Assembly (NCBI GenBank): GCA_023388955.1
Contig: JAEWFH010000127.1
Location: 1-22,273 of the forward strand
Direction of reading: 5' to 3'
DNA: 22,273 nt
Source of the DNA: Pseudomonadota bacterium
Lineage (GTDB): Bacteria > Pseudomonadota > Gammaproteobacteria > Xanthomonadales > Xanthomonadaceae
Positions 6,311 through 13,886 of this stretch are shown piece by piece; the first letter of the stretch is position 1, and each line of letters starts with the position of its first letter. A program made the position numbers and the translations under genes. The notes beneath the pieces were generated by a model. The model was not told where the DNA came from. It saw only the letters and a program-made list of their open reading frames with translations, and searched no databases.

Positions 6311-7214
6311 AACCCAGCGTTCCCGGCGGGGGCGGGGGATCGGGATCCCCCGCATGCACGATCCGGTCGCGCCGCAGCAGGTACAGCCCGCTGGCGACGA
6401 TGATGCCGGCGCCGATCCAGGTCACCGAGTCCGGGAGCACGCCCCAGATCATCAGGTCCAGGATCAGGCTCCAGACCAGGCCGGTGTATTCCAGCGGCGC
6501 CAGCAGCGAGGCCTCGCCCATGCGGAACGCCTCGGTCAGTGCGTACTGGCCGACCGCACCGGCCAGGCCCAGCCCCGCGATGACCCACAGGTCGGCGCGG
6601 CGGATCGGCACCCAGTCCGGCCATGCCAGCAGCCCGGCGCCCAGCGCCAGGAAGAACAGCAGCCACACGATCATCGAGGCGGTCGAGTCGGTCCGCGACA
6701 GCACCCGCACGGTGATCGCGCTGACCGCATACCCGGTGGCCGCCAGGACCACCGCCAGCGCCGCCAGGCTCAGCGCCCCCTCGCCGGTCGGCCGCATCAC
6801 CACCATCACCCCCACCATGCCGACCACGATCGCGGTCCAGCGCCGTGGGCCGACCTTCTCGCCCAGCAACGGCACCGACAGCGCGGTGATCAGCAGCGGC
6901 GCGACGAAGAAGATGGTGTAGGCCGTGGACATCGGCATGCGCGCCAGCCCGTAGGCGAAGCAGGCGATCATCATCACCGAGACCAGGCCGCGGAATACCT
7001 GCAGGCCCCAGCGCACCCGCCACAGGGTCGCGAACGCGCCGGTCGCGGCAACCCAGGCCAGGATGAACGGCAGCGAGGCGGCCCCGCGCAGGGCCGCCAC
7101 CTGCATTGGCGGATAGGTCGCGGCGAGGTGCTTGAGGCCGGCATCCATCAATGCGAACGAAGCGACCGCCGCCAGCATGGCCAGCGCGGCACGGGTTTGC
7201 GGGGCAAGGGACAT
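6309..7214 (-). CDS. EamA/DMT-family inner membrane transporter
   Basis: 301 residues with about ten hydrophobic helices in two homologous halves, the layout of drug/metabolite exporters of the EamA (RhaT) type. Typical stretches are ALAMLAAVASFALMDAGLK at the start, MPMSTAYTIFFVAPLLITALS with LLGEKV in the first half, and EASLLAPLEYTGLVWSLI in the second. These carriers move small metabolites, but the substrate cannot be read from sequence. The start is the ATG at 7214. The open frame continues upstream to 8048, but that part is antisense to yajQ and has no membrane character. There is no clear ribosome site. The C-terminus is Pro-rich (DPDPPPPPG), which is uncommon but probably harmless. 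Confidence 0.88.
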   Translation of the reverse strand: MSLAPQTRAALAMLAAVASFALMDAGLKHLAATYPPMQVAALRGAASLPFILAWVAATGAFATLWRVRWGLQVFRGLVSVMMIACFAYGLARMPMSTAYTIFFVAPLLITALSVPLLGEKVGPRRWTAIVVGMVGVMVVMRPTGEGALSLAALAVVLAATGYAVSAITVRVLSRTDSTASMIVWLLFFLALGAGLLAWPDWVPIRRADLWVIAGLGLAGAVGQYALTEAFRMGEASLLAPLEYTGLVWSLILDLMIWGVLPDSVTWIGAGIIVASGLYLLRRDRIVHAGDPDPPPPPGTLG

Positions 7215-7313
7215 GGAAGCGCAGGTGGGGAGCGACCCGCAAGCATACGGGCAGCAACCGGAACGCTGGGCTACTCTTGCCGCATACCGCTGCCGCACAA
7301 CCAGGAACCTGCC

Positions 7314-7796
7314 ATGCCCTCCTTCGACATCGTCTCCGAGGTCGACAGCCACGAGCTGACCAACGCCGTCGACCAGGCCAACCGCGAGCTCGGCAACCGC
7401 TTCGACTTCAAGGGCGTGGATGCCCGCTTCGGACTCGAGGAGGCGGTGATCACCCAGTCCGCCCCCAGCGACTTCCAGCTGCAGCAGATGACCGACATCC
7501 TGCGCGCCCGGCTGATCGCCCGCGGCATCGACGTGCGCTGCCTGGAGTTCGGCGACATCGAAACCAACGTCGCCGGCGCGCGGCAGAAGATTACCGTCAA
7601 GCAGGGCATCGAGCGCGAGCTGGCCAAGAAGATCCAGTCCACGCTCAAGGACGCGAAGCTGAAGGTCGACAGCCAGATCAACGGCGACAAGCTGCGGGTC
7701 AACGGCAAGAAGCGCGACGACCTGCAGTCGGCCATCGCCCTGCTGAAGGGGCAGGAGTTCGAGCTGCCGCTGCAGTTCGAGAACTTTCGTGACTGA
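7314..7796 (+). CDS. yajQ: YajQ-family nucleotide-binding protein
   Basis: 160 residues, the family length. It opens with the signature MPSFDIVSEVD.HELTNAVDQA, followed by NRFDFKG, and later KITVKQGIE..LAKKIQ and VNGKKRDDLQ. Two RRM-like halves are expected. Members in Xanthomonas (XC_3703) and relatives bind cyclic di-GMP and influence gene expression and virulence. Older reports describe binding of ATP, GTP or tRNA. It is cytosolic. The ATG at 7314 has AGGAA at 7303-7307. A weak -10-like TACTCT lies at 7272-7277 without a good -35. DUF1415 follows 37 bases later on the same strand and may be co-transcribed. Confidence 0.96.
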   Translation: MPSFDIVSEVDSHELTNAVDQANRELGNRFDFKGVDARFGLEEAVITQSAPSDFQLQQMTDILRARLIARGIDVRCLEFGDIETNVAGARQKITVKQGIERELAKKIQSTLKDAKLKVDSQINGDKLRVNGKKRDDLQSAIALLKGQEFELPLQFENFRD

Positions 7797-7833
7797 GCGC
7801 CGCCAAGGCGACGCTCGCCGCGACTGACTCCCG

Positions 7834-8385
7834 ATGAGCCACGACACGGACCCGATCGCCGCCACCCGCCGCTGGCTGGAGCGGGCGGTGATCGGCCTCA
7901 ACCTGTGCCCCTTCGCCAAGGCGGTGCACGTCAAGGACCAGGTGCGCTTCGTGCTCAGCGAGGCGGCCACCCCCGATGCGCTGCTGCAGGAACTGGCCGA
8001 AGAGCTGGCCTGGCTGGCCGACACCGACCCCGAGGTGGTCGACACCACCTTGCTGGTCCACCCGCGGGTGCTGGAGGACTTCGGGGACTACAACGACTTC
8101 CTCGACCAGGCCGACGCCGCCATCGACGCGCTTGGGCTGGAAGGCGAGATCCAGGTCGCCAGCTTCCACCCCGACTACCGCTTCGCCGGCACCGCGCCGG
8201 ACGACCCGGGCAACCTCACCAACCGCTCGCCCCATCCGATGCTGCACCTGCTGCGCGAGGCCAGCATCGACCGCGCCGTCGCCGCCTATCCGGACCCCGA
8301 CGTCATCGTCGAGCGCAACATCGCCACGATGGAGCGCCTCGGCGCGGCCGGCTACCGCGCCCTCCTGGCCACCGACGACCCGTAG
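7834..8385 (+). CDS. DUF1415 family protein
   Basis: 183 residues, soluble, acidic, no signal peptide. It matches the DUF1415 pattern: an N-terminal WLERAVIGLNLCPFAKA with a conserved Cys-Pro, TTLLVHPRVLEDFGDYNDFL in the middle, then ASFHPDYRFAGTAPDD and TNRSPHPMLHLLRE with several conserved His and Asp. The biochemical role of the family is unknown. The conserved Cys, His and Asp could bind a metal or form an active site (inference). It follows yajQ by 37 bases. Its stop codon is one base from the stop of rsuA on the other strand, so there is no room for a terminator between them. Confidence 0.88.
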   Translation: MSHDTDPIAATRRWLERAVIGLNLCPFAKAVHVKDQVRFVLSEAATPDALLQELAEELAWLADTDPEVVDTTLLVHPRVLEDFGDYNDFLDQADAAIDALGLEGEIQVASFHPDYRFAGTAPDDPGNLTNRSPHPMLHLLREASIDRAVAAYPDPDVIVERNIATMERLGAAGYRALLATDDP

Positions 8386-8386
8386 G

Positions 8387-9085
8387 TCAGCCGAATACGC
8401 GGGCCAGGTCTTCTTCGTCCAGCAGCCGCCATTCGCCTTCCGGCACGCCATCCAGGGTGAGCTGTCCCAGCCGCGGGCGGTGCAGGGCTTCAACGTGGTT
8501 GCCGACCGCGGCGAACATCCGCCGCACCTGGTGGTAACGGCCCTCGGTCAGGGTCAGGCGCACGTGGCGGGGATTGATGACGTCCAGTCCGGCCGGCGCC
8601 AGCGGGGTTTTCTCCCCGTCCAGCATCAGCCCGCCGCTGGCGAAGACCTCCGCCTCGTCGCCACGAAGATCCTGCGCCAGGGTCGCCTCGTAGGTCTTGG
8701 TCACCGCCGCCTTCGGCGAGATGATCCGGTGCAGCAGCTGGCCGTCGTCGGTCATCAGCAGCAGGCCGCTGGTCTCGCGGTCCAACCGGCCCACGCTGGA
8801 CAGCAGCGGGTTGCGCAGGCGGAAGCGCGGCGGCAGCAGGTCATAGATGACCCGTCCCGGGTCCTTGGTCGAGCAGGTGTAGCCGACCGGCTTGTGCAGC
8901 ACCAGGGCCAGGCCCGGCGCCGGGTCCAGCGGCTCGCCGTCCAGCAGCACGCGCTCGTGGGGCACGCGGTCGTCCGCGTACAGCACCTCGCCGTCGACGT
9001 CGGTCACCCGGCCCTCGCGGAACAGCCAGGCCACTTCCCTGCGGCTGCCGTAGCCCAGGTTCGCGAGCAAGCGGACCAGCTTCAT
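8387..9085 (-). CDS. rsuA: 16S rRNA pseudouridine(516) synthase
   Basis: Converts one uridine in the 16S rRNA (U516 in E. coli) to pseudouridine. 232 residues; E. coli RsuA has 231. The N-terminal S4 RNA-binding domain is visible (about 2-45: LVRLLANLGYGSRREV). The catalytic domain has the family motif GRLDRETSGLLL with catalytic Asp102, the same number as in E. coli RsuA. A late block EGRYHQVRRMFAAVGN is also conserved. Its ATG overlaps the stop of rsmC (ATGA), and its ribosome site AAGGGG lies inside the rsmC coding end, so translation is probably coupled. RluB/E/F relatives are less likely given the length and motif spacing. Confidence 0.93.
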   Translation of the reverse strand: MKLVRLLANLGYGSRREVAWLFREGRVTDVDGEVLYADDRVPHERVLLDGEPLDPAPGLALVLHKPVGYTCSTKDPGRVIYDLLPPRFRLRNPLLSSVGRLDRETSGLLLMTDDGQLLHRIISPKAAVTKTYEATLAQDLRGDEAEVFASGGLMLDGEKTPLAPAGLDVINPRHVRLTLTEGRYHQVRRMFAAVGNHVEALHRPRLGQLTLDGVPEGEWRLLDEEDLARVFG

Positions 9086-10137
9086 CGCCGCCCCTTGCGT
9101 GCGTGCACGATCTTGAAGCCCTGTTTCTGGACCAGGGTTTCGACCTGGTCGAAACCACTGCCCAGGGCCGCTTCGTACGGAAGGTGGCGGTTGGCCACCA
9201 GCCACAGCGAGCCACCCGGCACCAGCGCGGCCGCGGCGGCGGCGATGAAGGCACGCCCCAGGTCGGGGCGTTCGGCGCGGCCCTGGCCGTGGAACGGCGG
9301 GTTGCTGATGATCACGTCGTAGCGTGCAGGAAGCCCGGTGGTGACGTCATGCCAGTGGAAGCCCAGTTCGGCGCGGGTGGCCAGTGCCGCCAGGTTCTCC
9401 CGTGCCAGATCCAGCGCGCGCGCATCCGCCTCGTACAGGTCGACCGCGGTGATGCCGGGGCAGTGCTCCAGCAGTTCCACCGACAGGTAGCCGAAGCCGG
9501 CCCCCAGGTCGGCCGCCCGGCCCTTCAAGGTCGCGGGCAGCTGTGCGGCCAGCAGTGCCGAAGCCGGGTCGATGCGGTCCCATGCAAATACCCCGGGGCG
9601 GCTGCGGAAGCGCCCGTCGACCACGGGGCGGGGGGCATCGAGCCCGCGCCACTGCGCGAGCAGTTCCTGGTCCACGCGCGCATCCCCGGTCCCGTCCAGC
9701 GGAGCGGTCCAGAACACCCGGGCCTTGTTCTTGCTCAGGTTGCCGACCGGGCCGGCCAGTCGCCGCAGGTCGTCCTCGGCCGAGCGCGCGCCCTCGTTGT
9801 TGGCCACGCAGCCCAGCACCCGGCCTCCGGGAGCCAGCCGGTCGAGTGCGCTCGCATACAGCGCGCGGGCCTGCTCGCGCTGGCGGGGGGGCAACAGCAT
9901 CACCAGCGGGAAGCGCCGGTCGTCCCCGGCTTCGGCCATCGGCAGGCCGGCGCGCTCCAGCGCATCGACCTCGGCCCTTGAATCCTGTTCGCACACCAGT
10001 CCCGGCAACGGCTGGCGCTGCAACGCCACGCCGGTGCGGGCACCCAGGAACAGGACACCGCCCTCGGCCGGCCAGGCAAGCACGCCCTGGGCGAAAGGCA
10101 GCAGCAGGGTTTCGAGCAGGTCGTCGTTCGCGGTCAC
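9082..10137 (-). CDS. rsmC: 16S rRNA (guanine-N2) methyltransferase, RsmC type
   Basis: Methylates a guanine in 16S rRNA (G1207 in E. coli) using SAM. 351 residues, close to E. coli RsmC (343). It has two related halves. The N-terminal half is a degenerate methyltransferase fold (residues 1-170; VVNG-type motifs absent). The C-terminal half is active, with the SAM loop ADLGAGFGYLS (209-219), an acidic end VDLYEAD, and the catalytic NPPFH (279-283), which is typical of exocyclic N-methylation. RlmG is the main alternative; the length favours RsmC. The start is taken as GTG at 10137. The frame continues much further upstream but only as antisense to the DNA glycosylase gene. It is coupled to rsuA by a 4-base overlap. 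Confidence 0.92.
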   Translation of the reverse strand: MTANDDLLETLLLPFAQGVLAWPAEGGVLFLGARTGVALQRQPLPGLVCEQDSRAEVDALERAGLPMAEAGDDRRFPLVMLLPPRQREQARALYASALDRLAPGGRVLGCVANNEGARSAEDDLRRLAGPVGNLSKNKARVFWTAPLDGTGDARVDQELLAQWRGLDAPRPVVDGRFRSRPGVFAWDRIDPASALLAAQLPATLKGRAADLGAGFGYLSVELLEHCPGITAVDLYEADARALDLARENLAALATRAELGFHWHDVTTGLPARYDVIISNPPFHGQGRAERPDLGRAFIAAAAAALVPGGSLWLVANRHLPYEAALGSGFDQVETLVQKQGFKIVHARKGRR

Positions 10138-10165
10138 TGGGCGGGGTGCAGGCAGGGGGAGCGGC

Positions 10166-10171
10166 AGTGTA
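10166..10171 (-). promoter_or_regulatory. Possible -10 box of rsmC-rsuA
   Basis: TACACT on the minus strand within GCTACACTGCC, about 29 bases before the rsmC GTG, in the 84-base gap between two diverging genes. No convincing -35 box is seen at 17 bases, so this is a weak call based on position. Confidence 0.3.
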
Positions 10172-10221
10172 GCGGGACCGCGTGCACGCGCCGCTGACCG
10201 GCGCCGACGCAGGCTGCGCGC

Positions 10222-10959
10222 ATGCCCGAAGGCCCCTCCCTCGTCATCCTCCGCGAGCAGGCGGACAAGTTCAGCGGCTGCACCGTGCGCGGGGTCGGTG
10301 GCAACAGCCGCCTGGGCATCGCCCGCATGGAAGGCAGGCGGGTTGAACGCCTGCGCACCTGGGGCAAGCACTTCCTCATGGTGTTTGACGGCTTTGCCCT
10401 GCGCGTGCACTTCCTGCTGTGGGGCAGCTACCGCATCGACGAGCGGCGCGAGGGCGGCAAGGAACGGCTGTCGCTGCGCTTCGACAGCGGCGAGCTGAAC
10501 TTCTACTCCAGCTCGCTGAAGTACATCGAAGGCGATCTCGACCAGGTATACGACTGGGCCGCCGACGTGATGTCCGATGCCTGGGACCCGGCGCTGGCGA
10601 GGAAGAAGCTGCGCGCGATGCCGGACACGATCGTGGCCGATGCACTTCTGGAGCAGGACGTGTTCGCCGGCGTCGGCAACATCATCAAGAACGAAGTGTT
10701 GTTCCGTATCCGGGTGCACCCGGAAACCCCCGTCGGCGCGCTTTCGGCGCGCAAGCTTGGTGAACTGGTGGCGCAGGCCCGCGAATACAGCTTCGACTTC
10801 TACCGCTGGAAGAAGGAGTTCGTGCTCAAGAAGCACTACCAGGTGCACACGCGCACCCAGTGCCCGCGGTGCGGCCACAAGCTGGAGTACCGCGCGAAGC
10901 TCGGGAAAAAACAGCGCCGTGCGTTCTTCTGCGGCCACTGCCAGAAGCGCTACGGCTGA
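10222..10959 (+). CDS. nei: Nei/Fpg-family DNA glycosylase (endonuclease VIII-like)
   Basis: Base-excision repair enzyme that removes oxidised bases and cuts the abasic site. 245 residues. The mature N-terminus is Pro2-Glu3 (MPEGPS), where Pro2 is the Schiff-base nucleophile. Lys49 in the TWGKHF motif matches the conserved beta-hairpin lysine. A helix-two-turn-helix block reads DVFAGVGNIIKNEVLFR. The C-terminal zinc finger has Cys214, Cys217, Cys237 and Cys240, with the DNA-contacting Arg233 in RAFFCGHCQ. It resembles Nei more than Fpg by length and start, but the exact substrate range cannot be told, and the gene symbol is by family. It is transcribed away from rsmC. A small GC hairpin (10972-10988) follows the stop. 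Confidence 0.9.
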   Translation: MPEGPSLVILREQADKFSGCTVRGVGGNSRLGIARMEGRRVERLRTWGKHFLMVFDGFALRVHFLLWGSYRIDERREGGKERLSLRFDSGELNFYSSSLKYIEGDLDQVYDWAADVMSDAWDPALARKKLRAMPDTIVADALLEQDVFAGVGNIIKNEVLFRIRVHPETPVGALSARKLGELVAQAREYSFDFYRWKKEFVLKKHYQVHTRTQCPRCGHKLEYRAKLGKKQRRAFFCGHCQKRYG

Positions 10960-10971
10960 GGATCGGTTGCC

Positions 10972-10988
10972 GCCGGCGCAACGCCGGC
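10972..10988 (+). terminator. Weak GC hairpin after nei
   Basis: A 7-base perfect stem (10972-10978 with 10982-10988, arm GCCGGCG) with a 3-base loop sits 12 bases after the nei stop. There is no T run, so it may reduce but not end transcription into the next small gene. Confidence 0.3.
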
Positions 10989-11050
10989 TTCATCGGCCGG
11001 CAACGCCAGCGCCGCCACGCTGGAGCCGGACCCATCCTCAGGAGCACGCC

Positions 11051-11317
11051 ATGCGCGCACTTTTCGTCGGCGGCACGATCGACAACAGCGAGCTGGACAT
11101 GGACGGCGAACCGCCGGTCCACTACCCCGAGAACACCGGCGGCGGCCAGCCGCGCTACCGGCTCTGCCAGGTCGGGCGCAGCAACGGCGACATCGCCTAT
11201 GCCGTCTACGCGGCCCCGGGGCTTCCCGACGAGGAGGCCGCCCGCATCGCCGACGAGCGCGACTACGCCCGCCGCTTCTCCGCCGAGGAGGTGACCAGCG
11301 GCATGGACGCGCGCTGA
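11051..11317 (+). CDS. Unknown 88-residue soluble protein
   Basis: I do not recognise a named family. The ATG at 11051 has GGAG at 11041-11044 with normal spacing. The protein is acidic and polar, with no signal peptide or membrane helix. It begins with a hydrophobic strand MRALFVGGTIDNSELDM, then a Pro/Gly-rich stretch HYPENTGGGQPRYRL, two likely strands (residues 34-54, YRLCQVG and IAYAVYAA), and a charged C-terminal helix (59-80, EEAARIADERDYARRF). This reads like a compact strand-rich domain plus a helix. The codon pattern is GC-rich at third positions as in real genes here. It lies downstream of nei and ends one base from the stop of ybbP on the opposite strand. Confidence 0.72.
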   Translation: MRALFVGGTIDNSELDMDGEPPVHYPENTGGGQPRYRLCQVGRSNGDIAYAVYAAPGLPDEEAARIADERDYARRFSAEEVTSGMDAR

Positions 11318-11318
11318 G

Positions 11319-13886
11319 CTAGGCGTCCAGCTCCCGCAATACCACCGACGGCGGGGCGTCCAGCACCCGCCGGGTGGCCAGCAGGCCGGCTGCCAGCGCC
11401 GCCACCAACCCGGCCACCGCACCCGCCGCGGCCATGCCCCAATCCGGCTCCCAGGGCAGGTCGAAGGCCTGCGTGGACAGCACGCCCGCCAGTACCGACG
11501 CCCCCAGCGCGGCGACCAATCCCGACAGCAGGCCGATCGCGGCGAACTCCGACGCCTGCGCCAGGCGCAGCTGGCGGCGGCTACCGCCGAGCGTGCGCAT
11601 CACCCCGCCCTCGCGCAGGCGCTCGTCCTGGCTGGCCGTGACCGCGGCCATCAAGACCAGCAAGCCAGCGGCGATGGAGAACCAGAACACCACCTCCACG
11701 ACCGTCGAGACCTGGTCGGCGGTGCTGCGCACCTGCTCCAGCACGGCGTCGATGTCGATCACGGTCAGGTTGGGGAAGCGTTCGACCAGTGCCCCGGTGA
11801 ACCCGGCCTGTCCCGGCGGCACGCTCACCGCGGTGATGTGGCTGGCCGGGTAGCCCTCCAGCGCCCCGGGCGAGACCAGCACGAAGAAGTTCGGCCGGAA
11901 GCTCTCCCAGTCCACCTCGCGCAGGCTGGTCAGCTTCGCTTCCAGAGGCTGGCCCGCGATGTCGAAGGCGATGGTGTCACCGAGCTTCCAGTCCAGCGAG
12001 TCGGCGTAGCCGGCCTCCACCGAGATCTCGGGCGTGGCCGGCACGCGATCGCCCCAGTACTCACCGGCGACCACGCGGTTGTCGTCGCGCAGCGGTCCGT
12101 CGGTAGACAGGTTGAACTCGCGCTCGGCGCGGCGGCGGGCACGACGGGCGTCCTCGTCGGTGCTGTCGTCCGGAGCGTAGTCCTCGCCCGAGACCGGCTC
12201 GCCGTTGTGGGCGGCCAACCGCGCGCGGACCATCGGGAACAGCACCGGCTCGCCGATGCCCTGCGCGGCGATGAACCCGCGGACCGGATCGACCTGGTCG
12301 TCCTGCACATTGATGATGAAACGGTTGGGCGCCTCCTCGGCCAGCTGCAGCTGCCAGCGGTCGAGCAGGTCGGTGCGCACGAAGGTCAGCAGCAGCAGCG
12401 CCATCAGGCCCAGACCCAGCGAGGCGACCTGCGCGATGCTGGTCGCCGGCCGCCGGCCGAGGTTGGCCAGCCCGTAGCGCAGCGGGCCGCGCAGGCGCGT
12501 GCGCAGTGCCCGCACCAGCAGCACCAGGCCCCAGGCCAGCAGCGCGAGCGCGAGGAAGGCCGCGCCGAAGCCGGCCAGCATCGCGCTGCCGATGACCACC
12601 GAACCGGCCTGCCACCACAGCAGCGCGGCCAGTCCACCCAGGCCGGCGAGCGCAACCAGCCAGGACGAGGGCTCGGTGGCGTCCAGGTCGCGCCGGATCA
12701 CCCGCAGCGCCGGCACCTTGCGCAGCGCCAGCACCGGCGGCGCACCAAAGGCCATCAGCACCAGCAGGCTGACCCCATACCCGGCCAGCGCCGGTTGCAG
12801 GCCGGCCGGCGGGATCTCCAGCCCCAGCACCGGCGCCAGCCAGTACCCGACCGCCCATTGCAGGAGGAAGGCCAGCGCCACCCCGATCGTGCCGGCCAGC
12901 AGGCCGAGCATCAGCAGCTCGCCCAGGTGGATGCCGGCCAGCGTGGCCTGGCTGGTGCCCAGGCAACGCATCACCGCCGCACCCGACAGGTGGCGCTCGC
13001 TGTGCTGCCGCGCCGCCATCGCCACCGCGACCGCCGCCAGCAGCACCGACACCAGTGCCGACAGCCTCAGGAAACGCCCGGCACGGTCGAGCGCGGAACG
13101 CACTTCGGGGCGCGCATCCTCGATCGTCTCGATGCGCTGGCGCGGCCCCAGGGCCTCGCTCGCGGTGGCGATGAAGCGCTCGACCGCCGCCGGCTCGCCG
13201 GCGACCACCAGCCTGTGGCGCATCCGGCTGCCTTCCTGCACCAGGCCGGTGCCCGGCAGGTCGGACAGATTGAGGAATACCCGCGGGGCAACGTTGAAGT
13301 AGTCCAGCGCGGCATCCGGCTCGACGGTTACCAGGGCAACCAGTTCCAGTTCCAGCTCGCCCACCGCCACGGTGTCGCCGACCGTCGCGCCCAGGGCCTG
13401 GGCGCCGGCCCGGCTCAGCCAGGCGCTGCCCGGCGCCGGCACGGCGGGCGCGGCGCCTTCCCGTCCCTCCGCATCGGTGACGGTATAGGCGCCACGCAGC
13501 GGGAAGCCCTCGCCCAGCGCGAGCAGCTCGCCCAGCTGCAACCGTGCCGCGTCGCCGCGCCCGACCCGGACCATGCTGTTCATCTCGACCGTCTGGGCCT
13601 GCCGCAGCCCGTCGGCGGCCGCCGCGTCGGCAATCACGCCCTCGATCGGCGTCGCCGAGCTCACCACCGCATCGCCGCCCAGCAGCTGGTTGGCCTCCAT
13701 CGCCAGCGCCCGCTGGGCACGATCGGTGACAAAGCCAATGGCAGTCACCGCCAGCACCGCCAGAACCAGCGCGGCGAGCAGGATCCGCACGTCCCCGGCC
13801 TTCAGGTCGCGCCGGGTCTGCCGCCAGGCCGCGCGCAGCACGCCCCCCGCGCCCAGGCCGCGCCAGCGCCCCTGCGCGCGGCTCAT
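11319..13886 (-). CDS. ybbP: FtsX-family ABC transporter permease, YbbP type
   Basis: 855 residues (E. coli YbbP about 804). It is the membrane partner of YbbA. The first membrane helix is at about 36-55 (ILLAALVLAVLAVTAIGFV), followed by a large periplasmic domain (about 56-260) and then groups of membrane helices. Two FtsX-like permease modules are visible: one after VSVLLAAVAVAMAARQHSER...VMRCLGTSQAT, and one near the C-terminus with AAVTASQDERLREGGVMRTLGGSRRQL. A second periplasmic domain lies between them. The repeated phrase VMRxLG is typical of this class. Such systems usually act as mechanotransmitters or move lipids or lipoproteins rather than import solutes; the substrate is unknown. 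The start ATG overlaps the ybbA stop (ATGA). Confidence 0.93.
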   Translation of the reverse strand: MSRAQGRWRGLGAGGVLRAAWRQTRRDLKAGDVRILLAALVLAVLAVTAIGFVTDRAQRALAMEANQLLGGDAVVSSATPIEGVIADAAAADGLRQAQTVEMNSMVRVGRGDAARLQLGELLALGEGFPLRGAYTVTDAEGREGAAPAVPAPGSAWLSRAGAQALGATVGDTVAVGELELELVALVTVEPDAALDYFNVAPRVFLNLSDLPGTGLVQEGSRMRHRLVVAGEPAAVERFIATASEALGPRQRIETIEDARPEVRSALDRAGRFLRLSALVSVLLAAVAVAMAARQHSERHLSGAAVMRCLGTSQATLAGIHLGELLMLGLLAGTIGVALAFLLQWAVGYWLAPVLGLEIPPAGLQPALAGYGVSLLVLMAFGAPPVLALRKVPALRVIRRDLDATEPSSWLVALAGLGGLAALLWWQAGSVVIGSAMLAGFGAAFLALALLAWGLVLLVRALRTRLRGPLRYGLANLGRRPATSIAQVASLGLGLMALLLLTFVRTDLLDRWQLQLAEEAPNRFIINVQDDQVDPVRGFIAAQGIGEPVLFPMVRARLAAHNGEPVSGEDYAPDDSTDEDARRARRRAEREFNLSTDGPLRDDNRVVAGEYWGDRVPATPEISVEAGYADSLDWKLGDTIAFDIAGQPLEAKLTSLREVDWESFRPNFFVLVSPGALEGYPASHITAVSVPPGQAGFTGALVERFPNLTVIDIDAVLEQVRSTADQVSTVVEVVFWFSIAAGLLVLMAAVTASQDERLREGGVMRTLGGSRRQLRLAQASEFAAIGLLSGLVAALGASVLAGVLSTQAFDLPWEPDWGMAAAGAVAGLVAALAAGLLATRRVLDAPPSVVLRELDA

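Noticed and set aside
7215..8048. N-terminal extension of the EamA protein by about 278 residues
   Set aside because: The extension is antisense to yajQ and DUF1415 and has no membrane helices; the normal family start is at 7214.
10138..10938. N-terminal extension of RsmC by about 267 residues
   Set aside because: The extension is antisense to nei; family length fits a start at 10137.
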